The notes beneath the pieces are model-generated. The model was not told the origin of the DNA, made no database searches, and saw only the letters and a list, made by a program, of their open reading frames with translations. A DNA stretch of 12,015 nt, from NCBI GenBank assembly GCA_937905915.1, contig CALCVR010000093.1:1-12015 (forward strand). The letters are read 5' to 3'. Positions 1 through 7,513 of the stretch are shown here, piece after piece. The position numbers were made by a program, and so were the translations under genes. Source of the stretch: an uncultured Eubacteriaceae bacterium. Its GTDB lineage: Bacteria; Bacillota; Clostridia; Oscillospirales; Acutalibacteraceae. Position 1 is the first letter of the stretch. Each line of letters opens with the position of its first letter.

Positions 1-2
1 GT

Positions 3-3000
3 CTGTCAGTGTTGGCCACCACGGCAATTCCTGCCGTGTCCGCTTCGGCGGAAGAAACGGCGGAAAAGTCGAAACCAAAGCTGTATACAGTGGCAAACTC
101 TCATCTCGACACCGCCTGGAACTGGACTTTGGAAACATCGATCAAAAGCTATATCCCCAATTCATTTCGGGATAATTTTAAACTGCTGGAAAAATATCCG
201 GATTTTGTTATGAACTTCGAGGGGGCTTACCGTTACGATCTTCTGAAACAGTATTACCCGGATTTGTTTGAAGAGCTGAAGGGGTGGGTAGAAACCGGAC
301 GTTGGTACCCCAGCGGCGCGGTTTATGAAAACGGCGACGTCAATGTCCCATCCCCAGAAGCGCTGATGCGCAATATCCTGTACGGCAACAAGCTGTTTGA
401 AGAAGAGCTTGGTGTTGTAGATACAGACATTACCCTGCCGGACTGTTTTGGATACGGATATGCCCTGCCCTCTATTTCAGCTCATATGGGCCTTATCAGC
501 TTTTCCGGCAATAAGCTCAAGTGGAGCAACGACAATTATCTGCCCTTTGATCTAGGAAACTGGGTGGGGCCTGATGGTTCCAGCATCGTCGCCCAGCTCA
601 ACTGTGAAAGCTACTTAAGCGGTTTCCCCAGCGACATTAACACCGGATCCACAGGCCAGACTTGGCTGAACAACATCCTTAGTCCCTACGGGGATCGTCT
701 GGGCGAAAACGACATCGCCCGCCGCCTGAAATTCTACGGCGCCGGCGATTCAGGCGGAAGTGTGGGTGAGAGTAAGGTCAAGAACTTAGTGGAGGCCATG
801 TCCCACAACGATACCGACGGCTTATTTGAGGTCATCAGCGCCACCAATGCTCAAATGGTGGAGGAGATGACCGAGGCTGAGAAAAATGCGCTTGAGAAGT
901 ATCAAGGCGAATTGCAGATGAGATGGCACGGTAGCGGTACTTGGACCGGACAAGCCCTCCAGAAATACTTAAACCGTAAGAGTGAATTGTTGGCCGATCG
1001 GACGGAACGTTCGGCGTCGGCAGCTGCATGGCTGGGCGTCAATGAGTACCCGGCCCAGAAGCTCAAGGATGCTTGGAAACGGGTGATCGCTCTCCAGCAT
1101 CACGACGTATTGCCCGGCACCTCTACCGCACAAGTGTATGAGGAGGCCACCAACGACTATGTCATCGCCCTGAATCAATTTGCTGAAGAGTATGAAATAG
1201 CAGCCGGCGGCGTAGCTTCCACTATGGATACGAGAGTGTCTGAAGGTGTACCGGTAGTGGTCAACAATCCGGTTTCCATGGATCGCAACGAGCCGGTGGA
1301 AGCAGAGGTCATCCTGGAGGAAGCGTCGGAGTATGTCCGCGTTTACGATGCCTCTGGTAAGGAAGTACCTTCCCAAGTTCTGTCCACCGACGGCAACAAA
1401 GTGAAGGTGCTGTTCTTGGGATCAGCTCCCTCCAACGGCTACAGTGTTTATAATGTAAGGCCGTCGGACAGCCCCTGCGATATGGATACCGGTCTTTCCA
1501 TCACGGAAAACACCTTGGAGAACAACCGCTATCGTGTAGAGATCAATGAAAACGGCGATATCTCCAGCATCTATGACAAAGAAAACGACAAAGAGATTCT
1601 GGAAGCCCCCATTACCTTGCAGCAGTTCGGCAATCACGTTTCCAACTATGGAGCTTGGGAGATCAGCATGGCTGACTGGCAGGACGGTGTAGAATCCGAA
1701 GTGGGTAACGATAACCTGAGGGTTAGCATTGAGGAAAATGGCCCTGTCCGTGTCGCCTTGAAGGTAGAACGCACCCATCGCGCTTCCTCTTATTCACAGA
1801 CCATCGAGCTTTCCATTGGCGACAGCGAGGATCGCGTGGATGTGGATAATCAGGTCATGTATGGTGAGCGCTCCTCCTATATGAAGGCTGCGTTCCCAGT
1901 GACCGTGTCCAATGAGAACGCCACTTGGGATCTGGGCCTCGGTACCATTGAACGCGATACCGATGATGAATATCAGTACGAGATGGTAGGCCAACAATGG
2001 GCCGATCTCACCGATAAGGACGGATCCTACGGCGTTACCATCATGAACGACAGCAAATACGGCTGGGATAAGCCGGACGACAATACTTTGCGCCTGAGCC
2101 TGTTCCATGTGCCGGAGAAGGAGCGCAACGGATCCAAAGTTGACCGCCGTGATTTTGGCGACAACCGCTTTACCTACTCTATCATGGGCCATACCGGCGA
2201 CTGGAGAGAAGGAAAATCCCAGTACATGGCTCAGAATCTCAATCAACCCATGACGGCAGTGCAGACCGTTTCTCACGAAGGCGCCATGGGCAGTGAATTC
2301 TCCTTTGCAAGCCTAAACACCGATCAAGCTATGATCAAGGCCATTAAGAAAGCAGAGGATACCGATGAGATTATCGTCCGTGTCCAGGAGCTGTATGGCA
2401 AGGAAGCAAAGGGCGTTACTTTGACCATGGGCGACGGCATTGAGAGCATCCGAGAGACAAACGGCTACGAGACTACAGTGTCCGATTCCACTGCAAAATT
2501 AGTGGACGGCAAATTGGTATTCGACATGGGCGCCTACACGCCCAAGACCTTTGCCATCACCCTGAAGGATAAAGATACCTCGGCAGAGACTCCTGCCTAT
2601 CAGTCTATCGATTTGAGCAGCCAATTTAATAAGGATATCGCCAGCTTTGACTCCAACCGTGCGGATGGCGGATTTGGTGCCGATGGATATACCTTTGCAG
2701 CTGAACTATTCCCCGAAAGCGTTGTAAGCGGCGGCGTAACCTATCAGCTAGGTTCGGTCAAGGACGGCCAGAACAATGCCGTCCAGGCGGCTGGACAGAC
2801 CATTACTCTGCCGGAAGGCACTACAAAACTCAATCTGTTGGCCGGTTCCCAAGGCGGGGATGCTGATTTTACCATCCAAGTTGGCGACCAGACCCAGACC
2901 ATCAGCGTCCAGAATATGTGGGAATATGTGGGACAATGGGATCAATATTGTCAAAACCGTTACGGAGGGATCAAGCGGGACGATATCGGCTTGCTGTTTG

Positions 3001-3374
3001 ACCATACCCACCAGGCTTCCGGCGACCGTTATAATAAACACGGTTATCTGTTTACTTATACCATCGACATCCCCGAGGGTGTCACCAGCATTACCCTGCC
3101 TGACGATTCCAACCTGATTGTGGCTGCGGCGACTGCTCAGACCAATGAGACCCCAGAATCCTTTAGCGCAAGCGTACTGTACCCGGAAAAAGAAGAAGCT
3201 GCCGTTCATACCTTGACGGTGGAAGGTGTAGATGCCGAACTGATCACTGGATCTGGTGAATATCGCACCGGTAATCCTGTCAGCATCAACTACAAGGGCC
3301 AAGTAGGCGACGTCGTCTGGAAAGGTTCTGACGGAAGAACCTATCAAGGCGCTTCCATTCAGTATGCCCGATGA
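3..3374 (+). CDS. Secreted GH38 alpha-mannosidase, catalytic part (5' partial; likely frameshifted at its 3' end)
   Basis: Probable extracellular zinc-dependent retaining alpha-mannosidase that trims alpha-mannosides from N-glycans or mannan. The frame is open to the window edge and the first residues are the hydrophobic tail of a signal peptide ending in an ASA cleavage site about codon 14 (counted from the GTG at 9), so the true start lies upstream and GTG 9 is not it. Family GH38 hallmarks are all present: NSHLDTAW (zinc ligands His32 and Asp34), LPDCFGYG (nucleophile Asp145), the mid-domain motif WHGSGTWTGQ (about 306-315) and QHHDVLPGT (zinc ligand His365). The GH38 C-terminal beta domains run from about 500 to 850. 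A beta-rich accessory region follows (about 865-1060), then the first part of an InlB/Listeria-type repeat (about 1067-1121). The reading frame ends at TGA 3372-3374 in the middle of that repeat, and the missing half continues in the next ORF in another frame. Catalytic identity is firm; the exact substrate is not. Confidence 0.93.
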   Translation: MSVLATTAIPAVSASAEETAEKSKPKLYTVANSHLDTAWNWTLETSIKSYIPNSFRDNFKLLEKYPDFVMNFEGAYRYDLLKQYYPDLFEELKGWVETGRWYPSGAVYENGDVNVPSPEALMRNILYGNKLFEEELGVVDTDITLPDCFGYGYALPSISAHMGLISFSGNKLKWSNDNYLPFDLGNWVGPDGSSIVAQLNCESYLSGFPSDINTGSTGQTWLNNILSPYGDRLGENDIARRLKFYGAGDSGGSVGESKVKNLVEAMSHNDTDGLFEVISATNAQMVEEMTEAEKNALEKYQGELQMRWHGSGTWTGQALQKYLNRKSELLADRTERSASAAAWLGVNEYPAQKLKDAWKRVIALQHHDVLPGTSTAQVYEEATNDYVIALNQFAEEYEIAAGGVASTMDTRVSEGVPVVVNNPVSMDRNEPVEAEVILEEASEYVRVYDASGKEVPSQVLSTDGNKVKVLFLGSAPSNGYSVYNVRPSDSPCDMDTGLSITENTLENNRYRVEINENGDISSIYDKENDKEILEAPITLQQFGNHVSNYGAWEISMADWQDGVESEVGNDNLRVSIEENGPVRVALKVERTHRASSYSQTIELSIGDSEDRVDVDNQVMYGERSSYMKAAFPVTVSNENATWDLGLGTIERDTDDEYQYEMVGQQWADLTDKDGSYGVTIMNDSKYGWDKPDDNTLRLSLFHVPEKERNGSKVDRRDFGDNRFTYSIMGHTGDWREGKSQYMAQNLNQPMTAVQTVSHEGAMGSEFSFASLNTDQAMIKAIKKAEDTDEIIVRVQELYGKEAKGVTLTMGDGIESIRETNGYETTVSDSTAKLVDGKLVFDMGAYTPKTFAITLKDKDTSAETPAYQSIDLSSQFNKDIASFDSNRADGGFGADGYTFAAELFPESVVSGGVTYQLGSVKDGQNNAVQAAGQTITLPEGTTKLNLLAGSQGGDADFTIQVGDQTQTISVQNMWEYVGQWDQYCQNRYGGIKRDDIGLLFDHTHQASGDRYNKHGYLFTYTIDIPEGVTSITLPDDSNLIVAAATAQTNETPESFSASVLYPEKEEAAVHTLTVEGVDAELITGSGEYRTGNPVSINYKGQVGDVVWKGSDGRTYQGASIQYAR
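3340..3374 (+). other. Probable frameshift junction in the mannosidase gene
   Basis: The upstream frame reads RTYQGASIQYAR-stop, while the next frame reads MPDEDLTLTPV from 3364. Put together, with one base dropped (or two added) near 3363, these give a normal InlB-type repeat ending of the form (aromatic)-x-M-P-x-E-D-x-x-L-T. The two ORFs overlap by 11 bases. There is no homopolymer run or slippery heptamer here, which speaks against programmed slippage. A 5-base deletion from a CAGTATACCATG-like ancestor would also give exactly what is seen. Real mutation and assembly error cannot be told apart from this sequence. Confidence 0.75.
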
Positions 3375-6345
3375 AGATCTGACTTTGACTCCTGTGGTTA
3401 CCCCATTTGGCACAGAAGATCTGGCAAAGGGAGCAGCTGTCACAGCCAGCGGTCAAAATAGCAGCAATGAGGCAGCTTCGATGGCTGTAGATGGCGATGA
3501 TACCACCAAATGGTGCGATACCACCGGCGGTACTAAGTGGCTGACAGTGGATCTGGGTGAACCCAAAGTCATCGACACCTATGTAGTGAAAAACGCCGGA
3601 TTTGGCGGAGAACGCGATGACTATAATACCGGTGATTGGCAGATCCAAGTCATGGATCAAAACGGCGAATGGGTCACGGTAGACAGTGTAGAAGAAAATC
3701 CGTTGGATAGCTACACAGGCCATATCCGCCCCGTTTACACCCAGTATGTACGCCTTAACATTACGGCTCCTACCCGCCAGCCCACTGGCAATGATGTTGC
3801 CCGCATCTACGGCTTTGAGCTTTACCAGACTGAGGATATCACCGGTCAAGTGGTGGTGTCCAACCCTACCCTTCAAATGGGCAAAGGAGGCCAAAACGTC
3901 AAGGTAACGCTTCCGGCCTATAGCGACAAAGAGGGTAATAAGGTTACCATTTCTGCTATCGTTAAGGACGAGAATGGGCAGACCAAGTTGGACAAAAAGG
4001 TAGATGTGGCTTTGGGTTCTGACGGATGGAACACCTATACCCAATACATCGATCTGTATGATGCCGTCGGCGGCATTGCCAGCACCGACAAGTTGAATTT
4101 GGTTATTCTCAACGCCGCAGGAGAAGAAATTTCCGATGTGATTACCGTAAAAAACCTCGGTGATATCACCTTTGCCGATCCCTTCCAGCGTTTGGAAGCC
4201 GAGGACTATAGCACCTGGTCAGCTGGCAGCCTGAAAGTGGAAAACTCCACCACCAGCGAAGGTGAAACCATCCGCAATGTGGGCGGCACCTATCCCGGCG
4301 CCTGGATTGCTTATAAGGATATGGACTTTGGCGACGGCGCCAATATGTTGTCCATCCGCTATGCCAACAATTCCGGACGCTGCAAGAGCGATGCTAAAAT
4401 CGAAGTACGCCTTGGTTCGGAAACCGGGAAATTGGTTGGTACAATCAATATCCCGGCCACTGGAGATAATTGGAGCATCTACGGTACAGTTACCGGCAAA
4501 CTGGATGAGACCATCAAAGGTGTCCAGGATGTTTATCTCATAATGCGCGGTACTACTCCGGACAGCAATCCTTACATTGCTAATTTCGCCTGGTTCCAGT
4601 TTGATTACCAAAGAGATGCCTATACAACCATTGAACACGAGGACTATGATGAATGGTCGGGCGGTCAGCTTAAAACCGAAGGCGGCGACGGAGGTACAGT
4701 CTTGGCCGGCACCACCAGCGGTTCATGGGTCAAATTTAACAACGTTGAATTCGGTGAGGGTGCAAAAGCACTTTCCATCCGCTATGCCGCCGCCGCCAGC
4801 CGCTGCCCGGCTGACACCCGCGTGGAAATCCGTCTGGATTCTGTGGACGGCGAACTGGCCGGCGTAATCCAAACACCTCCTACAGCCAACTCCTGGGGAA
4901 CTTTTGTGGATGTACAAGGCGATTTGGATAAGACTATCACAGGCCAGCACGATGTGTATTTTATCATGAGAGGTACCCATACCAGCGCCCTTCCGTGGAT
5001 TGGCAACTTCAATAACTTCACCTTTGTCAAAGGCCAGGCCCCTGAAAAGGAAGTCCAGCGCGTGCAGTTTGAAGACCGTGCCGACTGGAAAGACAGCGCC
5101 ATGAAGACCGAGGGAGGCGGCACTGGTACCGTAGTGGCCAATACCTTCCCGGGCGACTGGCTGCACTTTACTGTGGATGCAGGTTCTGCCGTCTTGGATC
5201 AAATGTCCATCCACTATGTCAACAACTCCGGTCGCTGCAAGAGCGACGCTTATGTGGAGGTTCGCTTGGGTGCTCCCGATGGAGAGCTGATCGGCACAGT
5301 CAAGACCCCTGCAACCGGAAGCAACTGGAGTACATACGGGGACGCTAGCGTCAACCTGACCAAGCCTGTCACCGGCAAGCAGGAAATTTATCTGGTGCTA
5401 TGCGGTACCACTCCCGCTTCCAACCCATACATTGGCAACTTTGACTACTTTGAGCTGAGCGGCCTCAAGAGTGAAGATGTGGCTATCCAATCGGTGGCTG
5501 ATTTGGAAGCCAAAACAGTCGCCTACGGTACAGCCTTTGAAGCATTGGCTTTGCCCTCTTCTGTGGATGTCACATTGGCCGACGGTTCCACAAAGAGCGT
5601 GGAAGTCCAGTGGCAGCAGGGGGATTATAATCCCAATGCCGCCGGCACATACACTCTTACCGGTACCCTGGCGCTGCCGGAAGGAATCACCAATCCCAAT
5701 GACTTGACTGCTTCTATCCAAGTCACTGTGGAGGAACAAGCTCAGGTAGGAGAGTTCACCGTGAGCTTTGATAAGGACTATTATCAGGTGAACGAGGAAA
5801 TGACCGTCACGGTCACTACTCCCAAGGATGTCAACAATATCTCGGTGATCAATGAGCGTGGCAAAGCTATTTCGCCGATTAAACTGTCCAGCGTATTTGA
5901 CGGTGAAAAGAAAACTTGGACCATGACAGTCAAGGTAGGCAGCACCGGAGACCGTACCTTTGGCTTGAAGGCCCGTCAAAATGGCGTATGGGTTACTACC
6001 AATGCCACTGATAGCGTGGTAGTTGGCAATCTTCCCATTGATACTGAAGTTACGCCCTATATTTACGAGGCAAACTTTAATGTCAATGAGGCTAAGATGA
6101 ACGAAACCTTTACAGCCGAAGTTGTCACTAGTACTTCCATTGACAAGATCAAGATTGTCAACGAAAATGGCAAAGCCATTAGCTTTAAGCAGGTAGGCTA
6201 CGTCGATGAAGGTGACAAACGCACTTGGACTTTGGAATTGTCGGTAGGTAGTGCCGGATTCCGAATTCTCAGCTTCCGCGCTGCCGATGTAAACGGCAAC
6301 TGGTTGCCTCAGAGTGCTGAGTGCAGCATTATCATTACCAAATAA
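3364..6345 (+). CDS. Carbohydrate-binding tail of the mannosidase: F5/8C, three CBM6/35-like, Ig-like and C-terminal repeat modules
   Basis: This 993-codon frame has no catalytic domain and no signal peptide, so alone it would stay in the cytoplasm. It is best read as the displaced 3' part of the preceding gene. Its first residues (MPDEDLTLTPV) are the typical end of an InlB-type repeat whose start is in the other ORF. Modules in order: F5/8 type C/CBM32-like about 15-155 (GDDTTKW, WLTVDLGE, YVRLNIT); an unclassified beta-rich segment 160-272; three CBM6/CBM35-like modules at about 275-415, 420-555 and 563-698, starting with RLEAEDY, TIEHEDY and RVQFEDR; an Ig-like module of the Big_4 type at 704-790 (VAYGTAF, YTLTGTL); and two copies of an unnamed repeat at 797-888 and 897-993. 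There is no LPXTG, SLH or dockerin, so retention would depend on glycan binding. No good ribosome site precedes ATG 3364; translation from it could only come by reinitiation from the overlapping upstream stop. Confidence 0.85.
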   Translation: MPDEDLTLTPVVTPFGTEDLAKGAAVTASGQNSSNEAASMAVDGDDTTKWCDTTGGTKWLTVDLGEPKVIDTYVVKNAGFGGERDDYNTGDWQIQVMDQNGEWVTVDSVEENPLDSYTGHIRPVYTQYVRLNITAPTRQPTGNDVARIYGFELYQTEDITGQVVVSNPTLQMGKGGQNVKVTLPAYSDKEGNKVTISAIVKDENGQTKLDKKVDVALGSDGWNTYTQYIDLYDAVGGIASTDKLNLVILNAAGEEISDVITVKNLGDITFADPFQRLEAEDYSTWSAGSLKVENSTTSEGETIRNVGGTYPGAWIAYKDMDFGDGANMLSIRYANNSGRCKSDAKIEVRLGSETGKLVGTINIPATGDNWSIYGTVTGKLDETIKGVQDVYLIMRGTTPDSNPYIANFAWFQFDYQRDAYTTIEHEDYDEWSGGQLKTEGGDGGTVLAGTTSGSWVKFNNVEFGEGAKALSIRYAAAASRCPADTRVEIRLDSVDGELAGVIQTPPTANSWGTFVDVQGDLDKTITGQHDVYFIMRGTHTSALPWIGNFNNFTFVKGQAPEKEVQRVQFEDRADWKDSAMKTEGGGTGTVVANTFPGDWLHFTVDAGSAVLDQMSIHYVNNSGRCKSDAYVEVRLGAPDGELIGTVKTPATGSNWSTYGDASVNLTKPVTGKQEIYLVLCGTTPASNPYIGNFDYFELSGLKSEDVAIQSVADLEAKTVAYGTAFEALALPSSVDVTLADGSTKSVEVQWQQGDYNPNAAGTYTLTGTLALPEGITNPNDLTASIQVTVEEQAQVGEFTVSFDKDYYQVNEEMTVTVTTPKDVNNISVINERGKAISPIKLSSVFDGEKKTWTMTVKVGSTGDRTFGLKARQNGVWVTTNATDSVVVGNLPIDTEVTPYIYEANFNVNEAKMNETFTAEVVTSTSIDKIKIVNENGKAISFKQVGYVDEGDKRTWTLELSVGSAGFRILSFRAADVNGNWLPQSAECSIIITK
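4186..5460 (+). repeat. Three tandem CBM6/CBM35-like modules
   Basis: Three copies of about 135-140 codons lie at about 4186-4608, 4621-5028 and 5050-5460. Shared landmarks are an acidic-aromatic start (EAEDY/EHEDY/QFEDR), IRYANNSGRCKSD-type core, EVRLG or EIRLD strand, a GTVKTPATGSNWSTYG-type strand pair, a YLIMRGTT-type strand and an NPYIGNF-type end. Copies 1 and 3 are clearly more alike (both have NNSGRCKSD and NPYI.NF) than either is to copy 2 (AAASRCPAD, ALPWIGNF). The fold assignment is from family-like motifs; ligand is unknown. Confidence 0.75.
5752..6342 (+). repeat. Two tandem copies of an unnamed C-terminal domain
   Basis: Copies at about 5752-6027 and 6052-6342 share the order: FNVNE/YYQVNE, a T-rich strand, a K-I-x-x-(V/I)-N-E-(R/N)-G-K-A-I-S motif, an acidic D(E)GxKxTWT motif, VGS(T/A)G-(D/F)-R, and a final (A/F)xxNGxW strand pair. 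I do not recognise a named family. The position at the end of a secreted enzyme suggests an Ig-like spacer or attachment module. Confidence 0.7.
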
Positions 6346-6360
6346 TCGCGGTTCTTAGAG

Positions 6361-6403
6361 AAAAACCCCCTGGCTGGGCCAATGGTCCAACCAGGGGGTT
6401 TTT
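6361..6403. terminator. Bidirectional intrinsic terminator between convergent units
   Basis: A 13-bp perfect outer stem (AAAAACCCCCTGG with CCAGGGGGTTTTT) extends inward after one mismatch, with an A tract on one side and a T tract on the other. It lies 15 bases after the mannosidase stop and 15 bases after the 3' end of the convergent membrane-protein gene, so it can terminate both. Confidence 0.9.
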
Positions 6404-6418
6404 ATTGCAATAGAAATC

Positions 6419-7069
6419 TTATCGCTCGAGATGATTTGATTTGGCGTAGAGATTTTGACTGTAAAGCCGAGGAAGGAGAAATGTTGCCAAGACGACAATA
6501 GGAATGATAACCGATTTCATGTTCCATGGAATGAAGGCCATCAACATCAAAAAAATCCCGGCGATTAGCCATACTTTACCGGCAAACCGCTGCGTTTTAG
6601 TCCAAAGATCGTCGCTGGCATAAGCCCAGGATGCTTTCACACCACAATAAAAGTTTTTAGGGATTTTTGGCATACGATTGCCCAAAAAGACCAAGATAGC
6701 GCCTAAAAATAACATTAAAATAGTTTGGACTAAAGAGGGAATCCCTTCCGATAAAGAAAAGATATTGATAGCATTGGCGCCAATTAACAATTGACATCCT
6801 AAAAAAAGAATGCATAGCAGCAAAGGAATATGATCGAGATTCGGACTGCTTTCCCTGCTTTGCACCCGGCGCTGATGATAGATCAAAAGAACGGCGGCCA
6901 GAAGAGGAAAGAAAAAGATAAAGATGCGAGGGGCGGTGTTGGAAACCCCCTGCCCATTCCATTGAATGGCAATCTGATCGGGCAGAAAAGCATACAAGGA
7001 AATTCCTATTACAATCATAACAGCAATCAGAATCCAGCAGGAGATATTTCTCTTCACAAGATGTTTCAT
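6419..7069 (-). CDS. SdpI-family (DUF1648) six-helix membrane protein
   Basis: Integral membrane protein of 216 residues with about six hydrophobic segments (near 11-29, 48-64, 81-104, 113-130, 164-181, 184-201). The N-terminal DUF1648 signature is visible (LPDQIAIQWNGQG, 29-41). The SdpI/YhfL signature follows at 130-172: GN(R)MPKIPKNFYCGVK, then DDLWTKTQRFAGK. In Bacillus subtilis SdpI (207 residues) gives immunity to the SdpC toxin and sequesters the SdpR repressor at the membrane; many other bacteria carry SdpI-like proteins with no known toxin. The start at 7069 is preceded by AAAGGAG, which lies inside the last codons of the upstream repressor gene, leaving only 5 bases between the genes; translational coupling is likely. 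Family membership is well supported. The immunity role here is an inference from the sdpRI-like order, and no SdpC homologue is in the window. Confidence 0.87.
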   Translation of the reverse strand: MKHLVKRNISCWILIAVMIVIGISLYAFLPDQIAIQWNGQGVSNTAPRIFIFFFPLLAAVLLIYHQRRVQSRESSPNLDHIPLLLCILFLGCQLLIGANAINIFSLSEGIPSLVQTILMLFLGAILVFLGNRMPKIPKNFYCGVKASWAYASDDLWTKTQRFAGKVWLIAGIFLMLMAFIPWNMKSVIIPIVVLATFLLPRLYSQNLYAKSNHLER

Positions 7070-7074
7070 TCATC

Positions 7075-7335
7075 TCACTCCTTTAAGTCGGTCAGCCACT
7101 GGAGAACTTCCTCCAAAACGCTAAGATTTACCTCATACACAAGGAATTTACCATTGCGTTGGCACCGTACCAATTCAGCGTCCTTGAGAATGGATAGATG
7201 TCGGGAAATGGCAGGGCCGGACACATCAAATTGACTTGCGATCTCACCCGCCGATAAACTGCCTTGTTTGAGATTGGTTAAGATCTGGCGGCGGATGGGA
7301 TCAGACAATGCCTGAAGCGTTTTCTGTAATTTCAA
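7075..7335 (-). CDS. ArsR-family transcriptional repressor, SdpR-like autorepressor
   Basis: Small winged-helix DNA-binding protein. Visible motifs are LSDPIRRQIL (helix 1), LSAGEIASQFDVSGPAISRHLSIL (reading helix-turn-helix) written here in two parts: LSAGEIASQF and DVSGPAISRHLSIL, and a wing with QRNGKFLVYEV. The C-terminal VLEEVLQWLTDLKE matches the style of Bacillus SdpR. It has no ELCVCDL metal box and a single Cys, so it is not a classical arsenic or metal sensor. The frame is open from ATG 7359, but that ATG sits inside a palindromic operator just after the predicted transcription start and has no ribosome site. ATG 7341 is only 1 base from GGAGG (7343-7347). TTG 7335 has ideal spacing of 7 bases and is chosen here, giving 86 residues. 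It is the first gene of a two-gene operon with the SdpI-like gene and probably represses itself through the 7353-7382 inverted repeat. Confidence 0.85.
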   Translation of the reverse strand: MKLQKTLQALSDPIRRQILTNLKQGSLSAGEIASQFDVSGPAISRHLSILKDAELVRCQRNGKFLVYEVNLSVLEEVLQWLTDLKE

Positions 7336-7352
7336 AAGCATCCCTCCCCGCC

Positions 7353-7382
7353 AAAACATTTAACTAATCGGTTAAATGTTTT
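7353..7382. promoter_or_regulatory. Perfect 12-bp inverted repeat, likely ArsR/SdpR-type operator
   Basis: Arms AAAACATTTAAC (7353-7364) and GTTAAATGTTTT (7371-7382) are perfect reverse complements around a 6-base spacer TAATCG. The repeat lies directly downstream of the minus-strand -10 box, covering roughly +1 to +30 of the repressor transcript, where a dimeric winged-helix repressor would block transcription. The tight placement next to an ArsR gene is the evidence; binding is inferred. Confidence 0.75.
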
Positions 7383-7386
7383 TTAG

Positions 7387-7415
7387 AGTATGGCACAGGA
7401 CAAGGAAAAAGTCAA
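7387..7415 (-). promoter_or_regulatory. Sigma-A-type promoter of the ArsR-SdpI operon
   Basis: On the minus strand, TTGACT (7415-7410) and CATACT (7392-7387) are separated by exactly 17 bases. Predicted transcription start is near 7380, inside the adjacent inverted repeat. Confidence 0.7.
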
Positions 7416-7443
7416 GAAGTTTTTTTACATGTTGGGATACCCT

Positions 7444-7472
7444 TTGCAATTTTAAAGAAGATCATGTATCAT
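7444..7472 (+). promoter_or_regulatory. Promoter of the siroheme reductase gene
   Basis: TTGCAA (7444-7449) and TATCAT (7467-7472) with 17-base spacing. A direct repeat GTATCATA occurs at 7466-7473 and 7478-7485, and a small palindrome ATACT-A-AGTAT at 7471-7481 overlaps the -10, so a regulator could act here. The promoter lies back to back with that of the ArsR-SdpI operon. Confidence 0.55.
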
Positions 7473-7513
7473 ACTAAGTATCATATGGGAAAATAGCAAA
7501 GGAGGATGACCCT

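Noticed and set aside
9..3374. GTG at 9 as the real start of the mannosidase
   Set aside because: The frame is open through the window edge and the preceding codons continue the hydrophobic signal-peptide core; no ribosome site can be seen.
1422..4044. Long minus-strand open frames opposite the mannosidase (118-252 codons)
   Set aside because: They lie antisense to a clearly coding frame, overlap one another, and give no recognisable protein motifs; they are shadows of its codon use.
4262..5707. Plus-strand frames inside the CBM region in another phase
   Set aside because: They overlap the well-supported modular frame and encode low-complexity, Pro/Ser/Ala-rich sequence with no domain.
4186..6342. 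Repeat-rich region as a CRISPR or DNA repeat array
   Set aside because: The repetition is at protein level in long domain-sized units within one open frame, without short identical repeats and spacers.
6657..7073. Minus-strand frame starting at ATG 7073
   Set aside because: It overlaps the SdpI-like gene in another phase. The ATG at 7069 has the better spacing to AAAGGAG, and its product has family signatures.
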